From Branchiostoma belcheri (Eukaryota > Chordata > Leptocardii > Amphioxiformes > Branchiostomatidae), in NCBI RefSeq assembly GCF_001625305.1, contig NW_017802891.1, forward strand, positions 87,701 through 151,700: a stretch of DNA of 64,000 nt. Reading direction: 5' to 3'. Below are positions 18,509 to 30,045 of the stretch, piece after piece; positions within the stretch are counted from its first letter, which is position 1; each line of letters starts with the position of its first letter. The translations under genes and the position numbers were made by a program. Below the pieces are notes generated by a model. That model ran no database searches, was not told the origin of the DNA, and was given only the letters and a program-made list of their open reading frames with translations.

Positions 18509-19132
18509 ACGTTTATTTATGTCATCCAACCATAAACTATTCGTTTCTGGGCGTTGCTTACAGTGACTCATTTTGAGTATGAGAAACACTTAAGATGATC
18601 AGACAGGTGGAAAATATAATATCGAGACAGAAAAAATATTTTGTATTTTTTCTTCGACAATTTCATGTTCACCGTCACAATGACATACATAGTAAGACTT
18701 GCCATTCAAAAATAACTTTGGAATTTAAAAAAAAAACGACCGGGATGCGAAAGAAAATATAGAAAGTGTTCGATGCAACGGGTGGCTTATAAATTATTCA
18801 AGCCACCATTAGCCTAACTGCGCTCCGCTATTGTACAATAGAGTTCAGTGACTTAATGCAGCACCATATATCATTTTTTTCTCTTTTCATTCGTCGCCGA
18901 GTCGACTTAGAAATGGTGTGTGTAAAGCGGGCCTATCGGTACGGCCTGCTATTTTCTTTGACCCAAAAATTTCCCCAAATTTCTTTTCTGTATATAGTAC
19001 CAGCCTACATTTTAGTGGCCAATGGAACACCTATAATTTCGAGCCCTGTTTTTTTTTATCCACCGACTTCAGTTTTACATGATTAAGGAAGCTATGTAAA
19101 ATGTTTGTTGTACTTAAATGTTCAGATTCAAT
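18509..19132. other. End of A3 segment and flank
   Basis: Up to about 18890 this is the end of the third A segment. The rest shows no exon or known repeat. Confidence 0.5.
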
Positions 19133-19518
19133 GCTGAATTCTGCTACATTTACATGTATGTGATAATGCTTAATTCTGCTACATTTACATGTATGTGATA
19201 ATGCTTAATTCTACTACATTAACATGTATGTGATAATGCTTAATTCTGCTACATTTACATGTATGTGATAATGCTTAATTCTGCTACATTTACATGTATG
19301 TGATAATGCTTAATTCTACTACATTTACATGTATGTGATAATGCTTAATTCTACTACATTTACATGTATGTGATAATGCTTAATTCTACTACATTTACAT
19401 GTATGTGATAATGCTTAATTCTGCTTCATTTACATGTATGTGATAATGCTTAATTCTGCTACATTTACATGTATGTGATAATGCTTAATTCTACTACATT
19501 TACATGTATGTGATAATG
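19133..19518. repeat. 35-bp minisatellite, about 11 copies
   Basis: Unit GTGATAATGCTTAATTCTRC followed by TACATTTACATGTAT. Copies differ mainly at one G/A position (TGCTAC or TACTAC). No spacers, so not a CRISPR. Confidence 0.95.
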
Positions 19519-20544
19519 GTCAACCTACATTATGTACATATTAGGTTTCATCTTTTGAAAAGGAATACACTAACTTTCTACATATATTTACGCCTAGTCA
19601 GAAATTATAAAATCCTAATAATTCCTTATGCAGGATTTTACTCACATTTGAACGGAATGTCTCGCCATTGACAATACTAGTCTTGCTAGTTTATTTACTG
19701 AGAATAGTGTTTTTATTTGTTCAGATAGAATTACTACTTTTTGAGATCTTCGTCTCGACAAACATGTACCCCTGTTATCCCTGGGCGACATTCTTTTGGA
19801 GCTTGTTTCGAGCAGTCAGAACTCTTTACTGGGGGTTGTGTTGTCAGACTCAGATATCCTCATCTCAATGAATCTGATTCCATCAATCCCCCGTTTCTTA
19901 TTCTGAGAGATTTTGAGGTCAGTCTTCGGCCTTCTTCCAATAGAAACCATTTGGGTTCAAGGCATCCGACATCCCCCCTCCCAAAACCCTCCCATTTTAA
20001 ATATGTAACGGGGGACCGTTGAGAGATTTCGCTCCATGGTTTTTGTAATGACTACCTCCCCTTTACGAGACATCATATATTCTCCAACTGTATTTCCCGC
20101 TATTCGGGCCCAACTATAACTTATACTTTGCCTGTACATCTTCCGTTCGTCACGGAAACAGGAATAATACGCAAAGGTCAAAATTCCTTTGAAAGGTTTA
20201 CAATGGTTGTCCATTCGGATAGAATCAATACTTTCTAAGATCCTCATCTCCACAAAGCCGAACCCCAAAATCCCTGGCCTGTTGTTTCGAGATAGCTTCG
20301 GGCAGTCAGACCCATTATTGCCATAATAAAAGCCAGTCGGGTTCAAAGTATACGACGGACCCAAAACCCCCCCGTGTTATGCATGTAGCAGGACAACCAT
20401 GGATTGATCTTGTTACAAGGTTTGAGAACAAATTTCCGACCATTCAGCCTCCGGAGATAGTTGTGTCCACGAGTCCCTGTATATGAGCCCAGGTGTACGT
20501 AACTTATACAGTGCCTGCGCATTTTCCACTGAGAAACTGTCATA
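19519..20544. repeat. Diverged tandem duplication of about 0.4 kb
   Basis: About 19840-20190 and 20230-20540 are related. Both carry CAGTCAGA, a GGGTTCAA.G motif, an ACC-CTCCC-rich stretch, GGGCCCAACTATAACTTATA versus GAGCCCAGGTGTACGTAACT, and a TGCCTG.(A/C)CAT.TTCC motif. Neither copy has a conserved frame. This is where the missing second half of the fibrinogen domain would be expected, but none is seen. Confidence 0.5.
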
Positions 20545-20623
20545 TTACATGTAAATACTAGGTAAACGGGACGGGCATGCAGTACAGGTTTTAGATACTT
20601 CTAATCTAACATTCAATATGTAC

Positions 20624-20903
20624 CTGCCCTGGTTTGTCAGTAGATGGATTTTGTCGTTTCCGAGCCAGACCTCCCTCCAAAGGTTGCCGAAGCCCCGGCT
20701 GTAGTCCTCCCAGATCCGGTTGTAGAAGTTCACAGACCCGCCCTGGCGCCTCTGGATGACGGTCCAGGCCCGGCCGTCCTCCACACGGCAGAACACAGGA
20801 ATTCGGGCATTGTAGTTGCTCTTGCCGCCAGCCTGACGAAGGTAGATGGTGTAGATTCCAGAATCCATGACGCCTTTGGAGCTTCGGTAGATTTCTCCGC
20901 AAT
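20624..20903 (-). CDS. Fibrinogen C-terminal domain exon (N-terminal half)
   Basis: A 280-bp exon, phase 1 in and phase 2 out, with acceptor ATCGTAG and donor GTACAT. It codes for DCGEI...SGIYTIYL...IPVFCRVEDGRAWTVIQRR, then FYNRIWEDYSRGFGN and REVWLGNDKIHLLTNQG. These are diagnostic of fibrinogen-related domains. The calcium site and C-terminal ligand pocket, normally in the next exon(s), were not found downstream. The cadherin exons just upstream end in phase 0, so they do not splice directly into this exon. It may be an isolated partial gene or part of the cadherin gene via an unrecognised exon. Confidence 0.7.
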
Positions 20904-21162
20904 CTACGATCATCAGCGAGACAAAATTTTGTCATTGATACAATCGAATTCGAAGTTTTCTGGTTATACGATGGTTCTGGAAGAACTCATTTGGGCCCTG
21001 AAAATCATATTCAAATTATATGTAAAGATATAACAGTTTCTGTGTTATTAAAATCAAGACTGACAGATTCCTTTTTTTAAAAAAAGGTCAACCAAAAAAT
21101 GCCACTCTTGACTTTTCGTAATGTGCTAGTGAGATCACTATTATTTAACATTTAGTTCATAC

Positions 21163-24100
21163 CTCACTAAAATCCAGGTCTATAGCTGTCAACCCTCGGA
21201 GAATGGTTGACCCTACAGGAGTAAGCTGGAGAAAAAAAATTAAATAGCTTTCACTATCTTTACCCGGGAGAACGTCCGAAAAAAATCAATGCAATAGGAG
21301 ACATGAAAAAGTCTACTGAGAGCTTGCTATCAAAAACAAACATTAATAACAGTATCTACATTGTGGCCCTTAGGGAGAGTCGGACATGCTACAAGAATAA
21401 TGAAATGGCCAAAACACGTACTATACACTTTACAAATCTTCGGCTTATGTTGAAGAAGGTATAAAAAGGCATTCAACAAAAACAGTAAGGATTGCCTTGT
21501 ACTCTGTACCTCTGTGACCTCCTGGGTATATGGCTCGCCGACAAAGGTTGGTCTGTTATCATTCAGGTCCAGAACTACTGCTATAATACTGTTGTCCACC
21601 TGTAGGGAAGGCGTCATGGCGACGTAATGATCATAAAACAAATTGGGATTCAATCAGGATTGAAGTATTTAGTGGGGGCGGGGGGGGTACATAGTATGTT
21701 TGGGTTTTAGAGTTGGAAGTATCTTGTACTTGGTCATGTCATACAAGCCTATAGATATAGGTTTCAAGATATCACATTTCAGTTGATTCATATTGTGTCG
21801 TTTATTGTAATCACCAGGTATGTGTACCAATCATAAAATGAAATATACAATCTATCGTTGAATAACGGTGTAAGTTATGTCAAAATCCATTGTTAGGGTA
21901 TAAAGAAGAAGAAAAAATAACAAGCTAGCTGTAGGATTTATTCCGGCACTTAGCAACGAGACGTAAATAAGAAAAAAGATGGTAGAAAAAAGATGGTAGA
22001 AGAATAGTTTGTTACATGGCATCAAACATTGTTAGATATGGATAATGATGGGCATGGAGACAAAGCTCGTCGCAAAAGTAAGGCTGGGAGGAAAAATTTT
22101 GTTTGGGTTATAATTCGTAATCAATGTAAGTTATTATCAGTTGTCAACCATTTGTAATCTATAGGTTTTAAATCTCTGGATTTGATTTCGTGGACTTGTT
22201 TTAATGTCAGGAAGGGACATAGTGGGTTCATCAAGAATTCGTTTTACCAAATACGTTATTCTTGAGAAAGTTACCATTGACAAAAAGAGATGAAAAAACA
22301 AAACACACTTACCATTGCGTCCGTGGCCAAAAACCTGCACATAACAATGAATCTAAGATCACGAATGCCCGAAACCCCCTGTTAAAAAAACAGCATCAAA
22401 GGAATCATTATTTCAAATTATAATTCTTTATTGCAGTCAGATTTTCATTTGCTTCAAGGTACAAAGTACAAATTTGTCCCACATGTTTGAATATGATTAA
22501 CGTGAAAACGTACATCTCTGTCCAAAACATTTCCATTAAGTGAGAGTCTGAGCTGTTGAAGTTCCTCTATCAGCAGGCCCCAGTCCCTGTCAGCGGAGTC
22601 CTGCAGAGTCAGTTCTATTGTCTGGTTCATTCCGACTGTCGTCCCGGCAAATTACATGTTCGACACAATGGTCGTCGTTAAGACAAGAGAACCGTTTTTA
22701 TAGATTCACAGAATGCTGATACCTAAATTGAATTTGAATATATATATATAGTAATTATGTCAATGTTCATATGCTTATAATCTACGTATCTGTAAAATGT
22801 GAACACAATTTAGTTGTGTCCGAAGAAATTCGGCACGTCTGCAAAGTTAATTCTTAATAAAGATTTGATTTGATAAAGGAACACGATGTACCCCTAAGTG
22901 TATCACCCAATGGAGTATTTTTCCTCAACTTTTTTTTCCTGTATCCTATATGTTGTGGCCCTGTATATTTTTTTGTATGTTGACATACTTGCGTTTTTTG
23001 ATAATGTTCGGTATGCGATCAGGAAAATTGCCATTTGTTCAGTGTGATTTTACTAGAATTGCAAAACACTTGACTTGCGTTATTAAAACCACAAGTAACA
23101 AAACAAGAAAATCTTACTACTTACTATCCGGGCTGTTCTCCATAAGAGCCTCGAACACCATCCCGTTCTGGAAGACAGGACTCTCACATGGGTCTTGACC
23201 TTTGTCAAAAAAAGCATTAGACATGTAATCTGCTAAATAATGACACAAAATGACCCCATAGCCATTTCACTAAGAATGAACGTTTCTCTGCGTTATTTCG
23301 TCCTAATTTCTAATATTTACCCTAGTCAGGGTACAACTGATATGGTTCACAAGCTAGCTTATATGTTAACAAATCACTTCATTAAGTTAGCATGGATTAT
23401 AACTAATCGATAATGAAAATTCCCCTCCCCCTCAAAAAAAAAATAGAATAATCACATGGAATTTCGTAAGTTTAAAAAGCATGCTTATTGTTTAACCCTC
23501 AAACACCCGAACTTTTTTGTCACGTTAATGCCCGAACGGGGTCCAAATGGACCCCATTTGGTTTCTTTGAATGTATATTCCGTTCTGCATTCTTTCAGTG
23601 ATCTTTGCACATATATTGGTTAAACTATAGTAAGAGGTATATTTTGGCATGATTAAGTGTTAAAAAATTCCAACTCATTATCATAATTTGTGCAAAAATA
23701 GGATGAGGCCTGCAGGCATGAACATGGGGTTGACCTTTGACCTCATATGATTGACAAATTGTCAAACATCTGAAAACCTGATGATCTATTTTGTGAGGTT
23801 GAAGTTACTTGGCGAACTGCATAATATTAAAGCAATAATGCTTCCTTGAAGACATATTGAGGACATCCGAACAATTTTGTGCGTAGGAATGTGCAAATAT
23901 ATGGCTGGGGTCCGTTTGGTCCAGATGGTCTTACATAAGACTTCTGTTGTTATTTTTATAAATTTGTGCCGATCTCCAAAAAAATTTAGGAGAACTTGTA
24001 GAAGATGTTTATCGACAAAGTCACGGGAGGAATTTTTTTTAAATGAAAAAAATTCAAATAGCACATAAAAATATACGCCTGGGGTCCAAATTGACCCCGT

Positions 24101-26117
24101 TCGGTGTTTGAGGGTTAAATTGAAGTTACTGAAATTGGCACATTTTTTTCAGAAACCCGCCGTCATGGCAACATGCCAATTAATATTCCAACTCACTCAT
24201 ATTAAATAAATGACCGATGTATTCTAGGAAAAATCACCATGTTCGGTGTTTCTAGTACAGGTCGCTCAGTCCGACACCCCACCCCCCTCCCCGCTTGAAT
24301 ACGGTTCAACAGCATGGCATAAACACAAAGGTAAGTAAAGGTAAACACAACGTGACAACTTTTTTTTTCATTCGAGATAATAAAACCCTTTGAAAACTAA
24401 CGCCGTCACTTGTATACATCATGGTTTCACTGGGGCCTTCGAATTCTTGCTACTAAATACGAGCTTTTATGCTTAACAACACGTTCCGTAGCTCATTTCA
24501 GCAAGTGGTGTGGCCAAAATATTACGCCGCATGAGTATGTTTTGAAGCTGGAAACACCGCTGTCAGCCATGTTTGTTTACATTCTGGTATTTTGTGTGGA
24601 GTCACAAACTGAGCGCGCCTCCTGTGGCCCACATACTATCGATAATAAACGTCAGAAATGTAAGATTATGGAAAAATATAATGAAATAAATGACAATTTC
24701 ATTTAATGTACTTAAAATTTTTGGAGCCAAAATGATACGCAATGGATGTCAAAGAAAACATCAATATAACACTAGAGAGGCCGACATTTGCTTGGGAGCA
24801 AATACAGCATATTTCAGTCCATCTCCCTCCCACGCAAAAGTGGACTATTCCAAACTTACCCCAGTGTAAAACTGGCAAAGATTCTCAAATAAATGAATTA
24901 TATACAGTAGTAGTAGTAGGTATGTAATTGAGAACAAAGATGCAAGATCAAGCACATTGAATCTCGAAAGCTTTACTAGTCTTATTACAGGTATGCAAAT
25001 ACTAACAATGATGAGATTTGATACATTTTGAAGGTCTTAGGCACATAAAATTGAATGTGTGGGTCATTCCGCATGACTTACGTGCAATGTGACCTCAGGT
25101 AACCCGCAATGGAACACGTGTTCCATGGATGGAACCGGCCATTCTTTAGATAGAACATGGAACGGGTACAGCGCTTTTGGCCCTTTTTTTGCTGAAAATA
25201 GCCATTAAAGTCCTCCAAATGAGTCATTTGGAAGTGGTGTATGCCAAATATGTGACTGCTATTCTGTAGACACATGTTCAAGGTACCCTTATACCGAATT
25301 TCAGATCATTTGGTTGTAAAACCAGGGCTCAGGATCCAAAAATCCATTTTTTGGCGAAAAATGCCCCAAAAAACCTTCATAAAAATTTTTCAAAGGCATG
25401 TATCAAAAAAATGAAAAAAACGCCTGGGGGTATTGGTCCACTCTACCTCCATGCCAAATTTCAAGTCATTTGGCTGAATGATGGCGGAGTTGAATCCCTT
25501 TGACTGTTTGGCAGGAGGAGAAGGAGGAGAAGAAACACCAGAGAACACAATATATTTCATCCATACCATGGTATGGACTGAAATATAATTAAACAAGGAA
25601 TTAAAAGAGAAAAAAAAGTATAATGTCACAGAATACGTACGGCAGTTAAGGCCAAAGATTGTTTTGGTCTGTGACCTAAGTTGTATACATCGTAACACAG
25701 CACGAGCATTGAGTGATTTTGCCCTCACCAGCCCCAATTTCACGGGGCATCACGTGCAAATTGATGAATATCAAAAGTTGCATTTTTCTACGGGCAGTGA
25801 TGTAAGACGTCATAGTATACAGCTATAACCCAGAATGGGAGTTTCACCTCTTTCTTCTAGGTGGGGCCGAGAACGTTTTGATCAACCCTGGTAACAAACG
25901 GTTAGGACAAACTGGTAAATTTCAACCAACTAAGGCAGTCTGCATTTAATAATCGAAAGCCTTTGCAGCTATGTATTTCCATGGATGACATTCACAACGA
26001 GAAATTCACTTTGCACGAATCACATATAATGTTACATGACTTTCGTTTAGAATCTAACGTACCTAATGACAGCTGGACCAGGCACATACAGACTGCTACA
26101 AAGACCGTCGCCGCCAT
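21163..26117 (-). CDS. Secreted or type-I cadherin, 5' part
   Basis: Six exons join in frame: 26063-26117 (MAATVFVAVCMCLVQLSL, signal peptide, phase 1 out), 23125-23199, 22514-22635, 22313-22378, 21510-21599 and 21163-21225. The mature start is GQDPCESPVFQNG...ALMENSPD. EC1 shows the PEN-like ENSP, LDRD, LATDAM (AxD) and LDLNDNRPTF (DxNDN) calcium motifs. EC2 begins at YTQEVTELTPVGSTILRG, then LTAIDLDFSE. Cadherins mediate calcium-dependent adhesion. No further EC repeats, membrane segment or stop were found before the fibrinogen exon at 20903, so the 3' part is missing or unrecognised. A CACTG transposon lies 22 bp upstream of the start codon. Confidence 0.72.
21600..22312 (-). other. Cadherin intron
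   Basis: Contains a G run near 21677 and AT-rich sequence. No exon or mobile element recognised. Confidence 0.45.
23496..24114. mobile_element. piggyBac-type MITE with TTAA target duplication
   Basis: A 619-bp element bounded by TTAA (23492-23495 and 24115-24118). Terminal repeats are CCCTCAAACACCCGAAC and its inverse GTTCGGTGTTTGAGGG (one-base indel). Subterminal repeats GGGGTCCAAATGGACCCC and GGGGTCCAAATTGACCCCG also mirror each other. No transposase. It lies in cadherin intron 1. Confidence 0.85.
24771..25590. mobile_element. Unclassified dispersed element, copy 1
   Basis: Begins AGGCCGACATTTGCTTGGGA and ends with GGAGGAGAAGGAGGAGAAG followed by a palindrome (CCATACCATGGTATGG). Matching ends are at 46246-46974, an end portion at 39490-39720, and a start portion at 14540. 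No coding region. Class not recognised. Confidence 0.55.
26063..26117 (-). CDS. Cadherin exon 1: signal peptide
   Basis: A 55-bp exon with Met, a hydrophobic core and donor GTACGT in phase 1. The split Gly joins to GQDPCE of the exon at 23199. Confidence 0.65.
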
Positions 26118-26159
26118 GTCGGAGTAATTTTGAAGGCAGCACTGCACGAAATGGCCTCG

Positions 26160-26620
26160 GATCCTAGCAGATGCGTACCGGGATTTGTCCGTATTTTTCG
26201 CAGATACAAGCGGATACTGACGGATCAGAATGGAATCCGCCAGAAAATCCGAAAAATCGGTTACTGCAATCCGGAACCTATTCCGTACAAATCCGAAAAA
26301 CGGGATCCTTGTAGTAAATATTCCACACGGAATACGTTCGGATTTTGCCAGGATACGCACAGAGAAGAATTTGGATCTTGGCAGATGCGTACCGGGATTT
26401 TCCGGAATTGCTGACAGATACAAGCGGATACTGACGGATCAGAATGGAATCCGCCAGAAAATCCGAAACATCGGTTACTGCTATCCGGAACCTATTCCGT
26501 ACAAATCCGAAAAACGGGATTCTTATAGTATATATTCCACACAGAATACGCTCGGATTTGCCCGGGATTCGTACAGAAATGACCCCTGACAAATGCGTAC
26601 CTCAGGATTTGAACTTTAAT
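26160..26620. repeat. Left subterminal repeats, 214-bp tandem unit
   Basis: Two full units 214 bp apart (CAGATGCGTACCGGGATTT at 26168 and 26382) and a partial third, dense in AATCCG and CGGAT words. Inside the CACTG element. Confidence 0.85.
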
Positions 26621-26784
26621 ACCTTTACCATATTCCCATTCAGGATACATTCGGATACGTACAGGCTTAATAGGAGCTCCTGCAACTAAATAGTTTATCA
26701 TCAATACACAGTTTTGCCTGAAACATATCGTGTTCAATTACCACTCATAAGTGCTTATATTTGGGGTACATAGTTACCACTTAC

Positions 26785-27165
26785 AAAAACTGTAACAAAC
26801 ATTTCTGTCCAACGTTAACCCCTAACAGTGAGCTATGCCTTTACACTTGAGGTCATAGTAAACAAACAAAAACTGTAACAAACATTTCTGTCCAACGTTA
26901 CACCCTAACAGTAAGCTATGCCTTTACACTTGAGGTCATAGTAAACAAACAAAAACTGTAATAAACATTTCTGTCCAACGTTACCCCCTAACAGTAAGCT
27001 ATGCCTTTACACTTGAGGTCATAGTAAACAAACAAAAACTGTAATAAACATTTCTGTCCAACGTTATACCCTAAAATAGTGTGCTATGCCTTTACACTTG
27101 GGGTACATATCCATACACAAATCATAGTGAACTAACAAAAACTGTAACAAACATTTCTGTCCACT
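26785..27165. repeat. 83-bp tandem repeat, about 4.5 copies
   Basis: Unit begins AAAAACTGTAACAAACATTT and includes CTATGCCTTTACACTTGAGG. Units start at 26785, 26868, 26951 and 27034, then a diverged one at 27137. Confidence 0.9.
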
Positions 27166-27394
27166 GAAAAGTTACCCCCAAAGAGTGAACTTGGGGAACA
27201 TATTCGTACACAAATCATGGAAAACGAGTTTCACTGGCCTCAGAAAATTCACCAGAAATAATACTAAATCTAAGTTAACATTTAGAAATCCATTCATTTA
27301 ACTCTTAAGATGGGATTTTTAGACTTCGAAGTGGAAGAAGGGTCACTGGGCCAGGTACCCTCTTTGTTCACGTTTGCCGTTTTACCTGTTCACT

Positions 27395-28294
27395 TTAGTA
27401 TGAAGTTTCATATTTTGGGTCCAGCTCACTTTTGTATGTTGTAGATTTGGGCAGCCAAAGAATGGCCTTAGTAAAAAAAAGATTTCCATTTCCATCATAA
27501 ACTGACTCGTCTGGTGACATGTACTCCGGACTCAGTATGCCCTGCAGCTTGAGCCGCTTACTGTATGGTTTCTTCACCTTCAAGGCGATGATCCAGTTTC
27601 TGTTGGCAAAAAATCCATTGATCATTTAATACATCATAAGACAGACTAGCAAAACCTTGTCACATACATCCTGGAGGTATAAAAAGGTAAACAAATACAC
27701 AGGTGACAAAACGTGTCCCATGCCTTTATAACGTCTTCGAGATGAGGAGGCTCCGCCTGTAGTACTCCCTGCTATTTGCAAATTACATTTGTCAGAAAAC
27801 TTGGGCATCTTCAATGGACAAAAAGTAACATATAACTTGATCAAAATTTCCACCAGACATATAATAAAGGAATTGACAAATCGACTATACCTGAATACAA
27901 TGAAAATACTGAACACTTTTTTTAAAGTGCTCCCTATTTTTGTCAAGACGAGATTGGCCCGGCACCAATGCCTATAATTTGACCGTTAGAAAGTATGAAC
28001 AAGTTGCTACCCTACAAAGACAAGCCCCTAAAAGCCTTTCATCTATAAGGGGGCAGGTTAGTTAGAGACATTTTATAATGTTTCTAGCAGCGACATATCA
28101 ATAACCAAATAGGTACGATAACTGAACTTACCAAACGCTCGCCAGTGTTGGATCAAGTGTGCAGGGCCGCCGTGCAAGGGGGAGGGGGCGCCGAAGTTTG
28201 CTACCAACGTCACTATTCTTGGCGTTTGAATTGACATCACATCCCCCTCCTGTCCAAACACTATCAATCCTGTCCAAACTCGATGGCCGATCAT
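27395..28294 (-). CDS. Possible gene inside the CACTG element, unrecognised
   Basis: Candidate exon 28132-28294 starts with ATG (MIGHRVWTGLIVFGQEG), ends at a good donor (GTAAGTTC) in phase 1, and has no stop. Candidate last exon 27395-27599 follows acceptor TTTTTTGCCAACAG and codes for NWIIALKVKKPYSKRLKLQG...KAILWLPKS up to a stop. A middle exon near 27705-27790 is needed to join phases 1 and 2 but was not fixed. No domain was recognised. It may be captured host sequence, transposon coding sequence or chance. Confidence 0.3.
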
Positions 28295-28579
28295 GGTAGA
28301 CTAGTTATGTCATCATGGTATCACGAAAAAAAGCGATGCAAACGCCTGATTTCTCTCTAGCATTTCCCTGCTTCGAAGCCAACTTTCCTAACGGTTTTCA
28401 TTCTAACCGCCAACACGGTACGCATGCGTACGCTAGCTGGCCAATCAGAGGTTCCTCAAGAAAGTTACATGTATGTGTTAGGTACACGATTTATAAGGGA
28501 TGCAGATTGTATAATATAACTCGGAAAGATAGTATTACCCATGCTATATAAGTTTGGTAAATTCCAGATTTCGTGCAAG

Positions 28580-29100
28580 CGAGATCAGAAAAATTCCTCT
28601 TCTGGTATCTTTTTCGGATCTGCGGGATTCGTAATCCATATGAGGTCATATGTATGGATGCCAAGTGGGATCTGTTGGGATCTGTGGAAGCGAATCTGCA
28701 TCTGGTATCTTTTTCGGATCTGTGAAACTTGGAATCCATGCGAATCCATAGTAAGAGTCAGTCAAGTGCGAAATTCACAAAAAATCTCTGCGTTTCTGGT
28801 ATCTTCGGATCTGTTGAAGATAGATCCGCAAAATCCCGCTTCTGGTATCGTTTTCGGATCTGCAGAACCGTGATCCGTAAAATTCTGCTTTTGGTACCTT
28901 TATCGGATCTGTGGGACCAGGAATCCATAGCAGTACGAAATTCTGAGATCCGCAAAATCCCGTTGCTGCAAATCACTTTCAGATTTGTGGAAGCGAGATC
29001 CCGCTTCTGGTATCTTGTTCAGATCTGCGGAAGTGAGATCCGCGAAATCCCGCTTCTGGTATCTTGTTCGGAATCTGCGGGAGAGTCCAAAGCAGCAGTG
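28580..29100. repeat. Right subterminal repeats
   Basis: Degenerate units built on TTCTGGTATCTTTTTCGGAT followed by CTGCGGAAGCGAGATCCGC. They mirror the ATCCG-rich left end of the element. Confidence 0.8.
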
Positions 29101-29883
29101 CCCTGTGGGTTATTTTAGAATCCGTTTAATGCCCGGCAGGCGGATTTGCTGAAATCTGTGGTAGTACATGTATGACGACATGATGGGTATTTATTGTATC
29201 TGTCAGGATCCGAGGCAACTCCAGACTCCCCCGAAAACCGAACTTATGTGTTGAACGTCCTTGTTATAACATATCCGAGAAAGAAGGTTCCTTGCGAATA
29301 TCAAATTTGTATCTGTGATTTCTTAAAGATCCGGACGTATACGGTGCCGGAATTGTCGGATCTGCAGTGCTACTTCGTATTCTAGTAAGGATTGCGGATT
29401 TCTCCGGATTTGCTACGTATCCGTCATGATGCACGATTTCGGATCTTCAGGATTTGCTATAATCCGAGGCCATTTCGTGCAGTGCAGGCTTGTTATCCAA
29501 TGTACTATGACGTCACCTGGTTCTGTTTCATCGGACTACCAAGCAGTGACTGGTAAATCAACCTGCTTATCTTCCTCTCGGTGGTCAAGGGTCATTTGTT
29601 GTCGTTAACTTAGTCGTCACCTGAATTGAATAGTACTGCACTTCAAAACTACATCGCCAGGTGGCTATGGCATAAGAAATGATGATTGACTCGACTAATA
29701 CCAAGGTGAAGATGGCTTCAAAACATTTAATGGTGCAGTTTCTTGCTATTAGAATATACGTATAATTCAGTACATTGGGTAAATTTACCATTAGATAAAG
29801 GACCTTTTCGAGTATATACTGAGGTTTGTTTACATCAACAATTTGTTGCCACTTCCGTTTACTTAGGCCGTGTTTATGTGAAG

Positions 29884-30045
29884 TCACCCAAGGCGCATTA
29901 CATTAGATAGCTTAATTCTAGGTCTGGTTGGAACATCAAACAGACGTTCTTTGTCCATTGTGTAAATATTCTTCACGTCACATGTGCTGAATAGTCGAAA
30001 ACAACTGTGCAATTTTCGGAGGAGCTCCAGCAAATTGCCATCGAT
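29884..30045 (-). CDS. Possible terminal exon, unrecognised
   Basis: After an acceptor-like CTCCTATCAG the frame reads IDGNLLELLRKLHSCFRLF, ending in MRLG and a stop (54 codons, phase 0 entry). Helical, Leu-rich composition. It could be an alternative 3' exon of the TPR gene or part of another gene. No partner exon found. Confidence 0.25.
   Translation of the reverse strand: MDGNLLELLRKLHSCFRLFSTCDVKNIYTMDKERLFDVPTRPRIKLSNVMRLG

Larger units (their letters stand above)
12060..18890. repeat. Tandem duplication array of the pentraxin locus
   Basis: Three copies of an A segment (about 12063-13673, 15330-16912 and 17440-18890) and two of a B segment (14731-15330 and 16914-17440) are near-identical. 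A carries the signal-peptide exon and its 5' flank; B lies in the first intron. Copy 2 lost the equivalent of about 13674-14730, which holds pentraxin exon 2 and most of exon 3. Copy 3 carries a SINE the others lack. Plus-strand ORFs inside A are antisense to the signal exon and are shadows. Confidence 0.8.
26140..29484. mobile_element. CACTG-ended DNA transposon (CMC/CACTA-like), 3.35 kb
   Basis: A perfect 23-bp terminal inverted repeat (CACTGCACGAAATGGCCTCG plus GAT) at 26140-26162 and 29462-29484, flanked by CAG (26137-26139 and 29485-29487) as a 3-bp target duplication. CACTG/CAGTG ends, a 3-bp duplication and arrays of short subterminal repeats (ATCCG-rich at 26160-26620; TCGGATCTG-rich at 28580-29460, mirrored) all fit the CMC superfamily. 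No recognised transposase. The interior carries an 83-bp tandem array and three possible exons of unknown function. The 3-bp duplication alone cannot exclude other superfamilies. Confidence 0.7.

Noticed and set aside
19133-19518. CRISPR-like array
   Set aside because: Head-to-tail 35-bp minisatellite without unique spacers in a eukaryotic setting.
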